A stretch of DNA of 12,258 nucleotides from RGIG4608 sp964413365 (GTDB lineage Bacteria; Bacillota; Clostridia; Oscillospirales; CAG-272), in NCBI GenBank assembly GCA_964413365.1, contig CAYPRM010000037.1, positions 1 to 12,258 on the forward strand, read 5' to 3'. Below the pieces are notes generated by a model. The model did no database searches. It was not told where the DNA came from and saw nothing but the letters and a program-made list of their open reading frames with translations. Shown here piece by piece: positions 1 to 6,574 of this stretch (position 1 is its first letter; each line of letters opens with the position of its first letter). The position numbers were made by a program, and so were the translations under genes.

Positions 1-25
1 CCTTATGCAGAATGATTGTGTTCAT
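1..25 (-). CDS. Possible start of the intron-encoded maturase (runs off the window)
   Basis: An ATG at 25 opens a frame reading MNTIILHK to the window edge; the other two minus frames hit stops within the last 25 bases or just before. It sits about 700 bases after the intron 5' end, about where domain IV ORFs of group II introns usually start. Only eight codons are visible and there is no clear Shine-Dalgarno sequence, so the call rests on position alone. Confidence 0.25.
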
Positions 26-732
26 TTGACCTGTAAATTCGATTTATTGTAAAACACTGACTGGCGGCTATCCCTCCACGGCTTTATTAGCTCCGCTTCA
101 TTGGTACTATGCCGCCACATTCACCAGCGCAAGGCAGGTTGTATCCGAAGATTTTTCCCCGCCGCCGCTTCACAGAGGTCAAGCTCTCCGCGTCGCTGGC
201 TTACCACGTTCCGATTACCCTATCCTTATTCGGCATCTGTAGGTCTTCTCTATAAGCCTGTCTGCTTGCCGCCGCCTGTAACGGCGCAGGGACTTTCATA
301 AAGGGCGAGTTTTACTTATCCCCACAGACCTCACACGATGGTGAGATTAGCCTGTTAGTCTAATACCCTATATAGACCCGTACAATCGAGAATACGCCTC
401 CGCCATGTTGTTGCATAGCGGATTCTAACCATAGATGCTTACTTGGACTCCCGGCCTATCACGCACTCGACCACCTCTGGTTCGCTGTTCCTGTACCGCA
501 TTACTGCGTCTTTAGGGTGCGCTCTCAGCCGACTTCACCGAGCTTATAACGCTTTGGCACTTGGCTGCCGCCACGCCATTCGGAGTATTAGAGCAGGCGT
601 TTCCGGGCGTTACCCCATCATTCCACCTGTCGGATAATCAGTTCTATGAAACCATATTTTTTCAGAAGCTCCTTTCGTTCTTCATTTCTTTTGGCTCCAC
701 GCCTAACCTTTTCAGTTAGGAACGTGTCGCAC
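1..732 (-). mobile_element. Group II intron, 5' part (domains I to start of IV), inserted in the VirD4/TraG gene
   Basis: The minus strand carries the group II 5' splice-site consensus GTGCGAC starting at 732. It falls exactly where the coupling-protein reading frame breaks down after its conserved DPKG residues. The next ~700 bases have no credible ORF on either strand but are rich in short GC stems, as expected for the ribozyme domains. The intron is in the same orientation as the host gene, so it could be removed by splicing. A possible EBS1 is CCCTTT (300-305), which could pair with AAAGGG in the 5' exon (734-739); the last exon base would be unpaired, so this is weak. The maturase, domains V and VI and the 3' splice site lie beyond the left edge. 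The small plus-strand ORFs at 101-301 and 443-637 fall inside ribozyme sequence and look fortuitous. Confidence 0.85.
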
Positions 733-1231
733 CCCCTTTTGGGTCAAGCACCACAAAGCTGGTATTGCCCTGCATGATATTCGGCTTGGCATAAAATCGC
801 GTTTTGCCCGCGCCCGAACCGCCGACTACAAGGGTATTGAGATTTCGGCGGTGCTTGTGCGCGTCGTACCCGATCTCCACATTCTGCGTCAGGATTTTGT
901 TCATCTCCCGTGGGGATTGGCTGTACTTCTTGGCAATCTTCTGTGCTTCGCCCCACACGGCAGAGCCGTGTTCCACGCGGCGGCGGTAATTGGGTTTCGT
1001 ATAGTGGTAGATGAGAAGTGTAAAACCGTAAATGGCCGTAAGAATCAGCATACAAGCCGGTGTTTTCTCACACCACGACAGCCGCAGAGGATGAGAAAAG
1101 GCTTCCCCCAGCTTTGGCAACATGGAAGGAAGCCCGCCTCCGATTGTCGGCGCAAGCAGCACCGATACCCATATCACCGCAATCAGTCCAAGTCCTACGG
1201 CGCACCACCGCAGGATTCGGTTATCTTTCAT
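733..1231 (-). CDS. VirD4/TraG-type conjugative coupling protein, 5' exon (intron-interrupted)
   Basis: N-terminal 166 residues of a type IV secretion coupling protein, the membrane ATPase that connects the relaxosome to the mating channel. Two membrane segments are visible at about residues 8-28 and 60-76, followed by a cytoplasmic part with Walker A GGSGAGKT (137-144) and the conserved VVLDPKG stretch (160-166). The frame is cut by a group II intron after one base of codon 167; translated without splicing it gives only four more residues and a stop at 716. The rest of the protein, including Walker B, lies beyond the left edge. The ATG at 1231 overlaps the end of the upstream 62-residue gene by 11 bases, which suggests translational coupling; an AAAGGG lies about 11 bases upstream. 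The family call is firm; the downstream exon is inferred. Confidence 0.88.
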
Positions 1232-1409
1232 CCCGGTCTTTCCCTTTCTTCTTTTTCAGCGGTGCGTCCAATGCCTTTGCCAACAGGTTGTTGACATCCT
1301 CTGTCGGCGTTTCCCGTTTCAGACATTCGTTGCGGCACTCGGCAAGGATACCGATGAGCGTGCGCCGCTCATAATCCCCGACCTCAATCTGATAGGTGTT
1401 CTCCCTCAT
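1221..1409 (-). CDS. Small conserved-looking ICE protein upstream of the coupling protein
   Basis: A 62-residue soluble protein of unknown function. The first ~50 residues look like a compact helical fold (YERRTLIGILAECRNECLK, then a NLLAKALDAP helix), and the tail is a lysine run ending in DRDER. Its ATG overlaps the stop of the ArdC-like gene as ATGA (1406-1409), and its own end overlaps the start of the VirD4/TraG gene, so it is embedded in a translationally coupled transfer operon. That position suggests a role near the coupling protein, but no catalytic motif is visible. The DRDER ending is shared with two other proteins in the window. Confidence 0.75.
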   Translation of the reverse strand: MRENTYQIEVGDYERRTLIGILAECRNECLKRETPTEDVNNLLAKALDAPLKKKKGKDRDER

Positions 1410-2296
1410 CTCGCATCACCCCCTTTACCCGATTTCTCTTTTGGGGACACCTCCTGTTCCTTTTCCTTGACCAATGCCTTATACATTCCGGAGCTGATAT
1501 TCTTCACGCTGTCATGGATCCTCGCAAGATTTTCACGGATACCCGCCGCGTCCATCACGCCGTATTCCTCCGGCACACGGTCAATCTCCACCGCCTTGGT
1601 GGGAACACCGTATTTTTTTGCCAGCACATACGCCGCGCACCGCGCTTCGAACTGATGCTCCGCAGGCAGGTATCCCTCGATGTCCTTTGCCATTTCCGCG
1701 TGTGCCAAGGCAACTGCGACATCGGTAAAGATCTGTTCGTATCCCATACCGCGCTTGGCATACACACAGTTTTCCTCTGCGTCGTAAAATGCACCAAACT
1801 GACGGTCGCTCGGATAGTCCGGGATCATCCGTACATCCACGGCTTTGTGGGCAAAGAGTCCCTGCACCGCTTCCGCCACGGTATAGGTCGGTTGGACATT
1901 CGGCTCCGGGTCTTTGATGTCGGAAATGTCGAACATATTCTTTCGGACAAAGTTGGTATAGGTCTTTCCGTCCTTGCCCTGTTTTCTTACCAGCTCATAG
2001 ATGGCAACCGCTTTTGCGCCCTCTCTGATCCACTTTTTTTCCTTGTTCCAAAGCTCCAGACTTTTCAACCTTGTCGCGTCGGGGCGTTGGGCAAAGATCA
2101 GAAGATTGTTATTCGTGGAATAGCGTTCAAAGCGGCTCTGGACTGCGAGATATGCGCGGAGATTGGTTACACTCGACACGGCTTTCTTTGCCGCATCGTC
2201 CAACGCCTGTTTTCTCTGCGCCTCCCGCTGTTCCGGTGTCAGCTTCGGCTTCTCTGCTGTCTGTTTTGCTTTCGTGGTTTGTTTTGAATTGCTCAT
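1406..2296 (-). CDS. ArdC-like ssDNA-binding domain protein with degenerate zincin-like C-terminus
   Basis: A 296-residue protein. After a charged N-terminal linker (1-42), residues ~43-125 match the N-terminal domain of ArdC-like antirestriction proteins: LRAYLAVQSRF, STNNNLLIFAQ, then the LELWNKEKKWIREGAKAVAI segment. ArdC of IncW plasmids binds single-stranded DNA and protects incoming DNA from restriction, so a role on the transferred strand is a reasonable inference. The C-terminal half has the layout of the zincin-like partner domain, but the expected HExxH is replaced by ALAHAEMAK (197-204), so protease activity is doubtful. The ATG at 2296 has an AAAGGA about 10 bases upstream, and its stop overlaps the next gene as ATGA. 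The C-terminus is lysine-rich and ends GGDAR. Confidence 0.8.
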   Translation of the reverse strand: MSNSKQTTKAKQTAEKPKLTPEQREAQRKQALDDAAKKAVSSVTNLRAYLAVQSRFERYSTNNNLLIFAQRPDATRLKSLELWNKEKKWIREGAKAVAIYELVRKQGKDGKTYTNFVRKNMFDISDIKDPEPNVQPTYTVAEAVQGLFAHKAVDVRMIPDYPSDRQFGAFYDAEENCVYAKRGMGYEQIFTDVAVALAHAEMAKDIEGYLPAEHQFEARCAAYVLAKKYGVPTKAVEIDRVPEEYGVMDAAGIRENLARIHDSVKNISSGMYKALVKEKEQEVSPKEKSGKGGDAR

Positions 2297-2418
2297 TTAT
2301 AAACATTCCTTTCTGAATTGTGCGGAAGGTTGCGTCGGTTCCGGCTCTGTCGGAATGGCGGTTGTTCAAACCGCCAAGGCACAACCTTCCTGTTTGAAAA
2401 AGCCCGTGGCTTTTTCAA
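2293..2418 (-). CDS. Possible 41-residue basic ORF between pcfB and the ArdC-like gene
   Basis: This frame opens with TTG at 2418 and runs 41 codons to a TGA that overlaps the ATG of the ArdC-like gene as ATGA (2293-2296). The last codons of pcfB supply AGGAGAGG eight bases upstream of the TTG, an ideal Shine-Dalgarno position that serves no other start. The product would be very basic, about 12 Lys/Arg in 41, beginning MKKPRAFSNR. I do not recognise it. Against coding: the start is non-ATG and the same bases form several strong stem-loops, so the open frame may be incidental to a structured RNA or a leader for translational coupling. Confidence 0.35.
   Translation of the reverse strand: MKKPRAFSNRKVVPWRFEQPPFRQSRNRRNLPHNSERNVYK
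2324..2390 (-). repeat. Nested inverted repeats, possible three-way-junction RNA upstream of the ArdC-like gene
   Basis: GGAAGGTTG (minus strand, 2382-2390) pairs with CAACCTTCC (2324-2332), extendable by a G-U and a G-C pair. Inside lie two further hairpins: GGCGGTT/AACCGCC with a five-base loop (2357-2375) and TTCCG/CGGAA with a seven-base loop (2339-2355). Together they can fold as a junction with two enclosed arms just before the AAAGGA of the ArdC-like gene. TTGTGC near the 5' arm can instead pair with GCACAA just 3' of the outer stem, giving a competing fold. I cannot assign it to a known RNA family. Confidence 0.55.
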
Positions 2419-2419
2419 A
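2393..2419 (-). terminator. Perfect 12-bp hairpin just after pcfB, weak terminator-like
   Basis: TTTGAAAAAGCC (2408-2419 on the minus strand) is followed by a three-base loop and its exact complement GGCTTTTTCAAA (2393-2404). The GCC/GGC tip followed by five T resembles a weak intrinsic terminator, but the T run lies within the stem, so it may act mainly as an RNA processing or attenuation hairpin. It starts four bases after the pcfB stop codon and contains the candidate TTG start of the small ORF. Confidence 0.45.
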
Positions 2420-2423
2420 TGTG

Positions 2424-3431
2424 TTACCTCTCCTTTTTATCTTTCTTCGGAAGCGGCAGGTCTTTTGCCGGCAATCCCTTTTCCGCTTTTGCCTGCGCTA
2501 CCCTCGCTTCTTTTTTGCGACGGATCACATCGGAAATATCAACCCTTCCGTCCGGTGTTTTGTAGCCGTCCGCTCCGGATTCTTTCGATTTCGGCTGTGA
2601 TGTCGATTCTCCCTCTTGGGGCTTTGGTTCTGTTTCTGTCAGGCTCGACATGGTCAACGATTTCTTCCCGTTCGGCTCCGTTCCGCTTCTGTCCGGAGCA
2701 GGACTGCCCGTAACGACTTTGCCCTCGTCCGTGGACGAACTTTCCGGCAACGGTTCCTCTGCGCCCTGCCGAGCCATAGTGGGGTTTTCGGTTGCGGGCT
2801 TCTCACCCGTCAGAATAGCGAGGTCGTCAAGATTCTGTTCCTTGGTCGGTGCAGTTCTCTCCGGTGTCTCCTTTTCTTCATCGTCCCCGACCTGTGCGGT
2901 CACAGTCGATTCTGACTGCTCCGGTTCGGTTGCTTCTTTTTCCTTTTCAGGCTCTTCCGCACTCTCCTTGGCTTCTTCCTCTTTGGCGGGTGCGGTCCGC
3001 GTCGCTTCTTCCTTTTCCGCTTTCTCTTTCTGCATGGAGGTTCTGACCTCTGCCGTATCCACGCCGGAAAACTTGAACCTCTCAATGACTCTCGCCAGCT
3101 TGGAATCGTCGTCCGCACGGACCAGCACATCAAACACGCCGTCCTTATCTTCTTTCTCTTTGAGCACGGTATAGAGGATACCGTATTCCTTTGCCACCTC
3201 CTTGAACTTCTCAAGGTTGTCCCGCTTGAAGGTATACACCTTCAAAGGCTTACCGGAACGAAGCATATTGGTCAGTCGTTCCTTGCCCCTTGTCTTGTTC
3301 TGCTCCTTGTAAATGGAATACAAGAGAACAGCCGCATTTTTTGCTCCGCTACCTGTGAGCTTGATGAGGATCTCCGCGCCTTCCAGCGACATCCTCATAA
3401 CCTGCTCGGCAGCTTCTCCGGATGTGTTCAT
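2424..3431 (-). CDS. PcfB/DUF3801-family transfer protein with long charged tail
   Basis: A 335-residue protein. Residues 1 to ~135 match the PcfB (DUF3801) family: an N-terminal helical part (SGEAAEQVMRMSLEGAEILI, GSGAKNAAVLLYSIY) and a second half with KVYTFKRDNLEKFKEVAKEYGILYTVL. PcfB belongs to the pheromone-plasmid pCF10 transfer region, where it is an accessory processing/relaxosome-linked factor; a role here at the relaxosome is inferred from the family. Residues ~136-300 are low-complexity Glu/Lys/Pro/Ser with two RTAP-K-E-like repeats, probably disordered. A basic segment follows (DISDVIRRKKEARVAQ) and the protein ends KKDKKER. I chose the ATG at 3431 because it has AAAGGAGA upstream and begins the conserved domain; a longer frame to 3545 would run through two terminators. 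Confidence 0.82.
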   Translation of the reverse strand: MNTSGEAAEQVMRMSLEGAEILIKLTGSGAKNAAVLLYSIYKEQNKTRGKERLTNMLRSGKPLKVYTFKRDNLEKFKEVAKEYGILYTVLKEKEDKDGVFDVLVRADDDSKLARVIERFKFSGVDTAEVRTSMQKEKAEKEEATRTAPAKEEEAKESAEEPEKEKEATEPEQSESTVTAQVGDDEEKETPERTAPTKEQNLDDLAILTGEKPATENPTMARQGAEEPLPESSSTDEGKVVTGSPAPDRSGTEPNGKKSLTMSSLTETEPKPQEGESTSQPKSKESGADGYKTPDGRVDISDVIRRKKEARVAQAKAEKGLPAKDLPLPKKDKKER

Positions 3432-3460
3432 CTTTCTGTTTTCTCCTTTTTTATCATAAT

Positions 3461-3485
3461 AAAAAGCCCCGGAATCGTCCGAGGC
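3461..3485 (-). terminator. Second of two tandem intrinsic terminators after the HigBA module
   Basis: GCCTCGG and CCGGGGC pair around a six-base loop (3466-3485, one G-U pair) and are followed on the minus strand by five T (3461-3465). It lies only ~10 bases upstream of the pcfB Shine-Dalgarno sequence. Confidence 0.7.
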
Positions 3486-3488
3486 ATA

Positions 3489-3523
3489 AAAAATCAGGGC
3501 AACATTTTGCTGCCCTGATTTTT
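3489..3523 (-). terminator. Strong (bidirectional) intrinsic terminator after the antitoxin gene
   Basis: AAAAATCAGGGCA (minus strand, 3511-3523) pairs perfectly over 13 bp with TGCCCTGATTTTT (3489-3501) around a nine-base loop, followed by more T. It begins two bases after the stop codon of the antitoxin gene. A/T runs on both flanks mean it could also work for plus-strand transcripts. Confidence 0.85.
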
Positions 3524-3525
3524 GC

Positions 3526-3807
3526 TTATTCGTTTGCCTGTGCAACCACCAGCTTCAGACCAAGCGGTTGCATGATCTTCAGCAGGGTATCCAGATTCGG
3601 TGTTGTCTGAAACGATTCGATTCGCGCCACCGAGGACTGCGGAATTCCGCACATTGCGGCAAGGTCTCTTTGCGTGATTCCGAGATCATTCCGTTTTTCC
3701 ACCATCTTGCTGACGATGGCGGCAATGTTCTCCATTTCCTCAATGTCCCGTTTTGCATCCGGATCAACCTTTTTTACATGATCCTTATACGCATCCCATG
3801 TTTTCAT
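3526..3807 (-). CDS. HigA-like XRE-family antitoxin
   Basis: A 93-residue protein with a Cro/C1-type helix-turn-helix at residues ~34-86 (LGITQRDLAAMCGIPQSSVARIES, then TPNLDTLLKIMQPLGLKL). It starts inside the stop codon of the toxin gene (ATGA overlap, 3804-3807), the toxin-first order typical of HigBA modules. By family it would neutralise the RelE-like partner and, with it, repress their promoter; a palindrome over the -10 box upstream fits that. The N-terminal ~30 acidic residues may be the toxin-binding part (inference). Both reading frames of the pair are intact. Confidence 0.88.
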   Translation of the reverse strand: MKTWDAYKDHVKKVDPDAKRDIEEMENIAAIVSKMVEKRNDLGITQRDLAAMCGIPQSSVARIESFQTTPNLDTLLKIMQPLGLKLVVAQANE

Positions 3808-4175
3808 TTCTTTACAGCCTCCTTTCGGCGTAAATAATCATTGCGTTCTGCTTTCGCCTGTTCAATTTCTCTCTGCGGTGTCTTCTGCGTCTTTTTTCGG
3901 AAATGATGAAGCAGGACAAAGGTGTTGTTCTCGTAATAGAAATAGAACACACGATTGTTCCCCGGACGCAGCTCCCAAATGTTTTCCTCTATATGCTTTG
4001 TAATATTGTCCGGTTGCCGCGTTCCATTATTTTGAAGAAGTTCAATATACAGTGTTATCTGACGATACTGTATTCGTGCGTCCTTATTTGTCGCTGCTTT
4101 TTCCCGCAGTTCTTCAAGGAAGTCCCAAACATCGGACTCACCGTTTTCCTTCTCGTAAAACTCAATGCTGTACAT
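3804..4175 (-). CDS. RelE/HigB-type toxin (phage Gp49-like family)
   Basis: A 123-residue protein matching the RelE/ParE-superfamily Gp49-like (HigB) toxins: N-terminal MYSIEFYEKENGESDVWDFL, central ELRPGNNRVFYFYYENN (about 68-84) and VLLHHFRKKTQKTP (87-100) followed by a basic helix with EIEQAKAERNDYL. By family it is a ribosome-dependent mRNA endonuclease. I start it at the ATG at 4175 because the family begins there; ATGs at 4202 and 4211 are in frame, but the latter lies at the predicted transcription start. GGAG is ~11 bases upstream. Translation is coupled to the antitoxin through ATGA. A promoter and operator lie just upstream inside the end of the relaxase gene. No lesion is seen. Confidence 0.88.
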   Translation of the reverse strand: MYSIEFYEKENGESDVWDFLEELREKAATNKDARIQYRQITLYIELLQNNGTRQPDNITKHIEENIWELRPGNNRVFYFYYENNTFVLLHHFRKKTQKTPQREIEQAKAERNDYLRRKEAVKK

Positions 4176-4215
4176 ATTCTTTTCTTCTCCGGGTTGCTTC
4201 ATTCGTTCCATTATT

Positions 4216-4244
4216 ATGATAGCACAAATGCTATCAAATGTCAA
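4216..4244 (-). promoter_or_regulatory. Sigma-A promoter of the HigBA module with overlapping operator
   Basis: On the minus strand TTGACA (4239-4244) and TATCAT (4216-4221) are separated by exactly 17 bases. A palindrome, GATAGCA-4-TGCTATC (4218-4235), covers the spacer and most of the -10 box, where a HigA-type repressor is expected to bind. The promoter is embedded in the last codons of the relaxase gene, whose TGA is at 4234-4236. The predicted transcription start near 4209 leaves a ~34-base leader before the toxin ATG. Confidence 0.85.
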
Positions 4245-5151
4245 TCCCTTTTTCGCATTTTTTCTTTTCCGCAGATTTCTTTTTTTCGGCAAATTGCCCG
4301 CGCTCGATCTCATTGACCACCATCTCGACCACACCGCACCGCTCGGCAATGTCCTCACACAGCTTCATCTGCTGACGCAGTTCCGCCATCTGTGCGGTCA
4401 GGTCATAAATGATTTCCTTGGTAGGCTGCATGGCGGTGCTGTCGTGCATACGGCGCAGGCGGTTGCGCTGTTTCGCGCGCTCATACGCAAGAGTTTTGAA
4501 ACGGGTTCCGATATTCTCCGTAAAGTGCTGCAAGTCCTCTGCCGTCACAATGCCATTGGCGGCAAGGAGCTTGGCTTCCTCGCTGTACCGTTTCATTTTT
4601 CTTGCGTCATCCCGCATTGCCGCATACGCCGTCCGGTCAAACGGGCGCACCTCATGCGGGAAGTGCTTTAAGAGATACGCATAGTGGCGGTAAAGCCCTA
4701 CGATACCCGTTGCGCGCTCCCGTTTTTGGTAAACAAATGCCACGCGAACCGGGCGCGGTCTGTTTTCATAATTGCAACGGCATCGCTCCCATATCTCATC
4801 CTCGGAATATCCGTCACCGAGCCGATCAAGGCGAAAGAATTTCTTTCCCTCGTCCGGTCGGATGCGGAGAAAGCTCCCGCGGTATTCCAGAATATATCCC
4901 CGGTTCTGAATCTCGATTTGAAACTGCCGGAAGCTCGTCGCATATTCAAGCACAGCGTCGATGTCCGTCCGTACTGCGTCGCGCTGGGAAGTACCGTCCT
5001 TGTCACCGAGCCATGCTTTATACTGCTTGGACCCGCGTCCGGGATGTTCGATCACCGACAGCCCGTAATCCTCACAAAGATCGTCCGAAACCTCACGCAT
5101 TTTGTAGTAGGTTGCTTTCTGGTCGTAATACCGTTTGCCGTCCGTAAACGA
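4234..5151 (-). pseudogene. MobP-type relaxase, C-terminal part only (5' half deleted)
   Basis: The frame from 5151 reads SFTDGKRYYDQKATYYK, then MREVSDDLCEDYGLSVIEHP (ATG at 5100), the segment that in ICE relaxases directly follows the HxHNHxxF (HUH) motif. Downstream comes the usual C-terminal helical region (KRERATGIVGLYRHYAYLL, DDARKMKRYSEEAKLL, LTAQMAELRQQMKLCEDIAER) with a lysine-rich end. The catalytic N-terminus (active-site Tyr and the metal-binding His triad, roughly 110-130 residues in relatives) is absent: upstream of 5151 the sequence belongs to the Toprim gene in another frame. A deletion has therefore fused the two genes. A 288-residue product could still be made from the ATG at 5100 and might keep DNA- or partner-binding ability, but it cannot nick oriT. 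Confidence 0.85.
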
Positions 5152-6005
5152 TATCTGTCTCCAAGGACCGTGATAAAACCGGCTGCACCTCGTCTGCCGG
5201 CGTAATCACTGTCAAAGTGAAGATAGATGGCTTTCGTGTCGGGATACTCACGCAGAAATCGCTCCAGCGAGGCGGGAATCCGGAAGTCTTTTTCGTTCTT
5301 TCCGGGCAGATACACACCCGAAAGTGAGAGCATATGAAAGCGCCGAAAGTCCAATCCCCGGCGCTTCATAATCGTTGCAAAAGACAACAGGTCAATGGCA
5401 CTTTCAAACACACTGACAGAAGTACACGGTACCCGTGCTTCGGAAAAGAAGCAATAGCTCCGGTCACTTCCGTAGGTGTCCTTTTTGTTTGGCGTTCCGT
5501 CTGTTGCGCGTTCCGAGCATTGGCGCACATTTCCGTTTTTGTCCTTTCCAAAGAAAAGAGCCGCTCCGGTTTTCACCGACTCGGCTATCTGCTTTTGTTC
5601 TATGAAGTTGTCTATGATTTCCCCGTCAATGCCTCTTTCCTGTAAGTAATCCTTTACGGTTTTACAGTCAAAGGTGTATCGCGGGAGAGCCGGCTGTGTG
5701 GGCTTCTCATGTTTCGATGGAGGCGTTATTCGGACGGCTGGCGCTTGATTCATAACGGCTTGCACAGCCGAAACAAAGTCCATGCCAAGTCCTTTTACAA
5801 GATAATCCAGCGCCGACACGCCGCCAATCCCACGACTCCACCAATACCATTTGCCGTGCGAAATTTTGAGACTGTCATGTTCCCTTGTGCAGTATTCCTC
5901 CGCACCGCAGCGGACAAGTTCGTTTGGCGCAGTTGCCTGAAGGTAGGAAAGAAGATCGACCTTGCGTGCCTGTTCCACCACATCGGGTGTTACATAACGC
6001 GGCAT
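5052..6005 (-). pseudogene. DUF3991/Toprim-domain primase-like protein, 3' end replaced by out-of-frame relaxase sequence
   Basis: Residues 1-285 match DUF3991-Toprim proteins of Firmicutes ICEs. The N-terminal CHC2-primase-like part has an RGIGGVSALDYLVKGLG segment (58-74). The Toprim fold has VFESAIDLLSF (199-209; catalytic Glu) and the DxD motif in YLHFDSDYAGRRGA (261-274). These proteins are thought to handle primer synthesis or DNA processing during transfer. After Y285 (codon 5151-5153) the frame enters relaxase sequence in the wrong frame and adds 32 unrelated residues before a stop at 5052. The missing native C-terminus is short (family knowledge), so the catalytic part may still fold. 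The ATG at 6005 is one base past the DUF3848 stop and uses GGGAGAT inside that gene as ribosome binding site. Confidence 0.82.
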
Positions 6006-6006
6006 C

Positions 6007-6360
6007 TTATCTCCCGCCCTGTCTCAGTTTTTCTTTGAAAGCAGCCCGAAGTTTTTCGTTTGCCGTGCAGGAAATCATGTCACAGATCGTGCCCATATAC
6101 GCCATTTCCGTATGCTCCCAGCGGTCAAAAATGGCTTTCAAAGCGTTGTCGCATTGTAGCAACGCCTGTGCCTGTTTTTCACTCAGATCGTGTTCCTCAA
6201 GTGCCAGAACAATGTCCTGTTTCGTTGCATAGGCGTATGCGTGTTCCAGAATTTCTTCGGGCGGCATGGCAAGCAGTTCGTTCTCATACGCTTCCATTTC
6301 CGCCGAGACTTTTTCGTAAAGATTTCGGTTCAATGCTTCTTCATTATCTGTCACAGACAT
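6007..6360 (-). CDS. DUF3848-family ICE accessory protein
   Basis: A 117-residue, mostly helical, acidic protein. The string NRNLYEKV (12-19), PPEEILEHAYAYATKQDIVLAL (33-54) and HDLSEKQAQALL (57-68) is the signature of DUF3848, a family of unknown function common in Clostridia ICEs beside Toprim and DpnD/PcfM genes. I start it at the ATG at 6360, where the family begins; this overlaps the preceding gene by 17 bases, and GAGGG lies immediately upstream. A longer frame exists but only translates the DpnD/PcfM gene out of phase. The stop is one base before the Toprim start, so the two are cotranslated. The C-terminus is KLRQGGR. No catalytic motif is visible. Confidence 0.82.
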   Translation of the reverse strand: MSVTDNEEALNRNLYEKVSAEMEAYENELLAMPPEEILEHAYAYATKQDIVLALEEHDLSEKQAQALLQCDNALKAIFDRWEHTEMAYMGTICDMISCTANEKLRAAFKEKLRQGGR

Positions 6361-6553
6361 CCCTCGCTTTCTCTTTTCGTACTTCTTCTGCTGTGGAATC
6401 CGTGATTTCAAAATCTCCCCAACAGACATTCCCTTCCGCGATTTTTTCTTCCGCCTTAGCTTCCGCTTCTTCTTTCGATTCAGCTTCCACCTCGTAGTAT
6501 CCGTATTCCAATACGCTGATACGGACACTGTATTTCTTTTTTGTGTTACTCAT
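6344..6553 (-). CDS. DpnD/PcfM-like small protein
   Basis: A 69-residue protein with the DpnD/PcfM C-terminal-domain pattern: a beta strand (YSVRISVLEYGYYEVEAES) followed by an amphipathic helix (KEEAEAKAEEKIAEG) and a final strand near FEITDS. PcfM is encoded in the pCF10 transfer region and the same fold occurs in DpnD; the function is unknown. The start at 6553 is set by a clear AAAGGAGC (6558-6565). A strong intrinsic terminator ends only ~10 bases upstream of that site, so expression depends on read-through or an unseen promoter. The 3' end overlaps DUF3848 by 17 bases. The C-terminus is RDVCDR. Confidence 0.75.
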   Translation of the reverse strand: MSNTKKKYSVRISVLEYGYYEVEAESKEEAEAKAEEKIAEGNVCWGDFEITDSTAEEVRKEKARDVCDR

Positions 6554-6574
6554 GTTTGCTCCTTTGTGAAATAG

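Noticed and set aside
1..715. Possible structured riboswitch or rRNA-like RNA in the gene-free left end
   Set aside because: The GTGCGAC border at the break of the coupling-protein frame and the absence of rRNA signatures make a group II ribozyme the better explanation.
804..2713. Several long plus-strand frames (for example 851-1294, 1122-1655, 1514-2287, 2163-2600)
   Set aside because: They lie opposite well-recognised minus-strand genes, have Cys/Arg/Phe-rich compositions unlike proteins, and lack ribosome binding sites.
3440..3475. TATGAT-like -10 upstream of pcfB
   Set aside because: No acceptable -35 at 16-18 bases; it falls inside the terminator tract.
3432..3545. N-terminal extension of the PcfB frame to 3545
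   Set aside because: It would translate through two terminator hairpins and the antitoxin end; the ATG at 3431 has a good ribosome binding site and begins the family domain.
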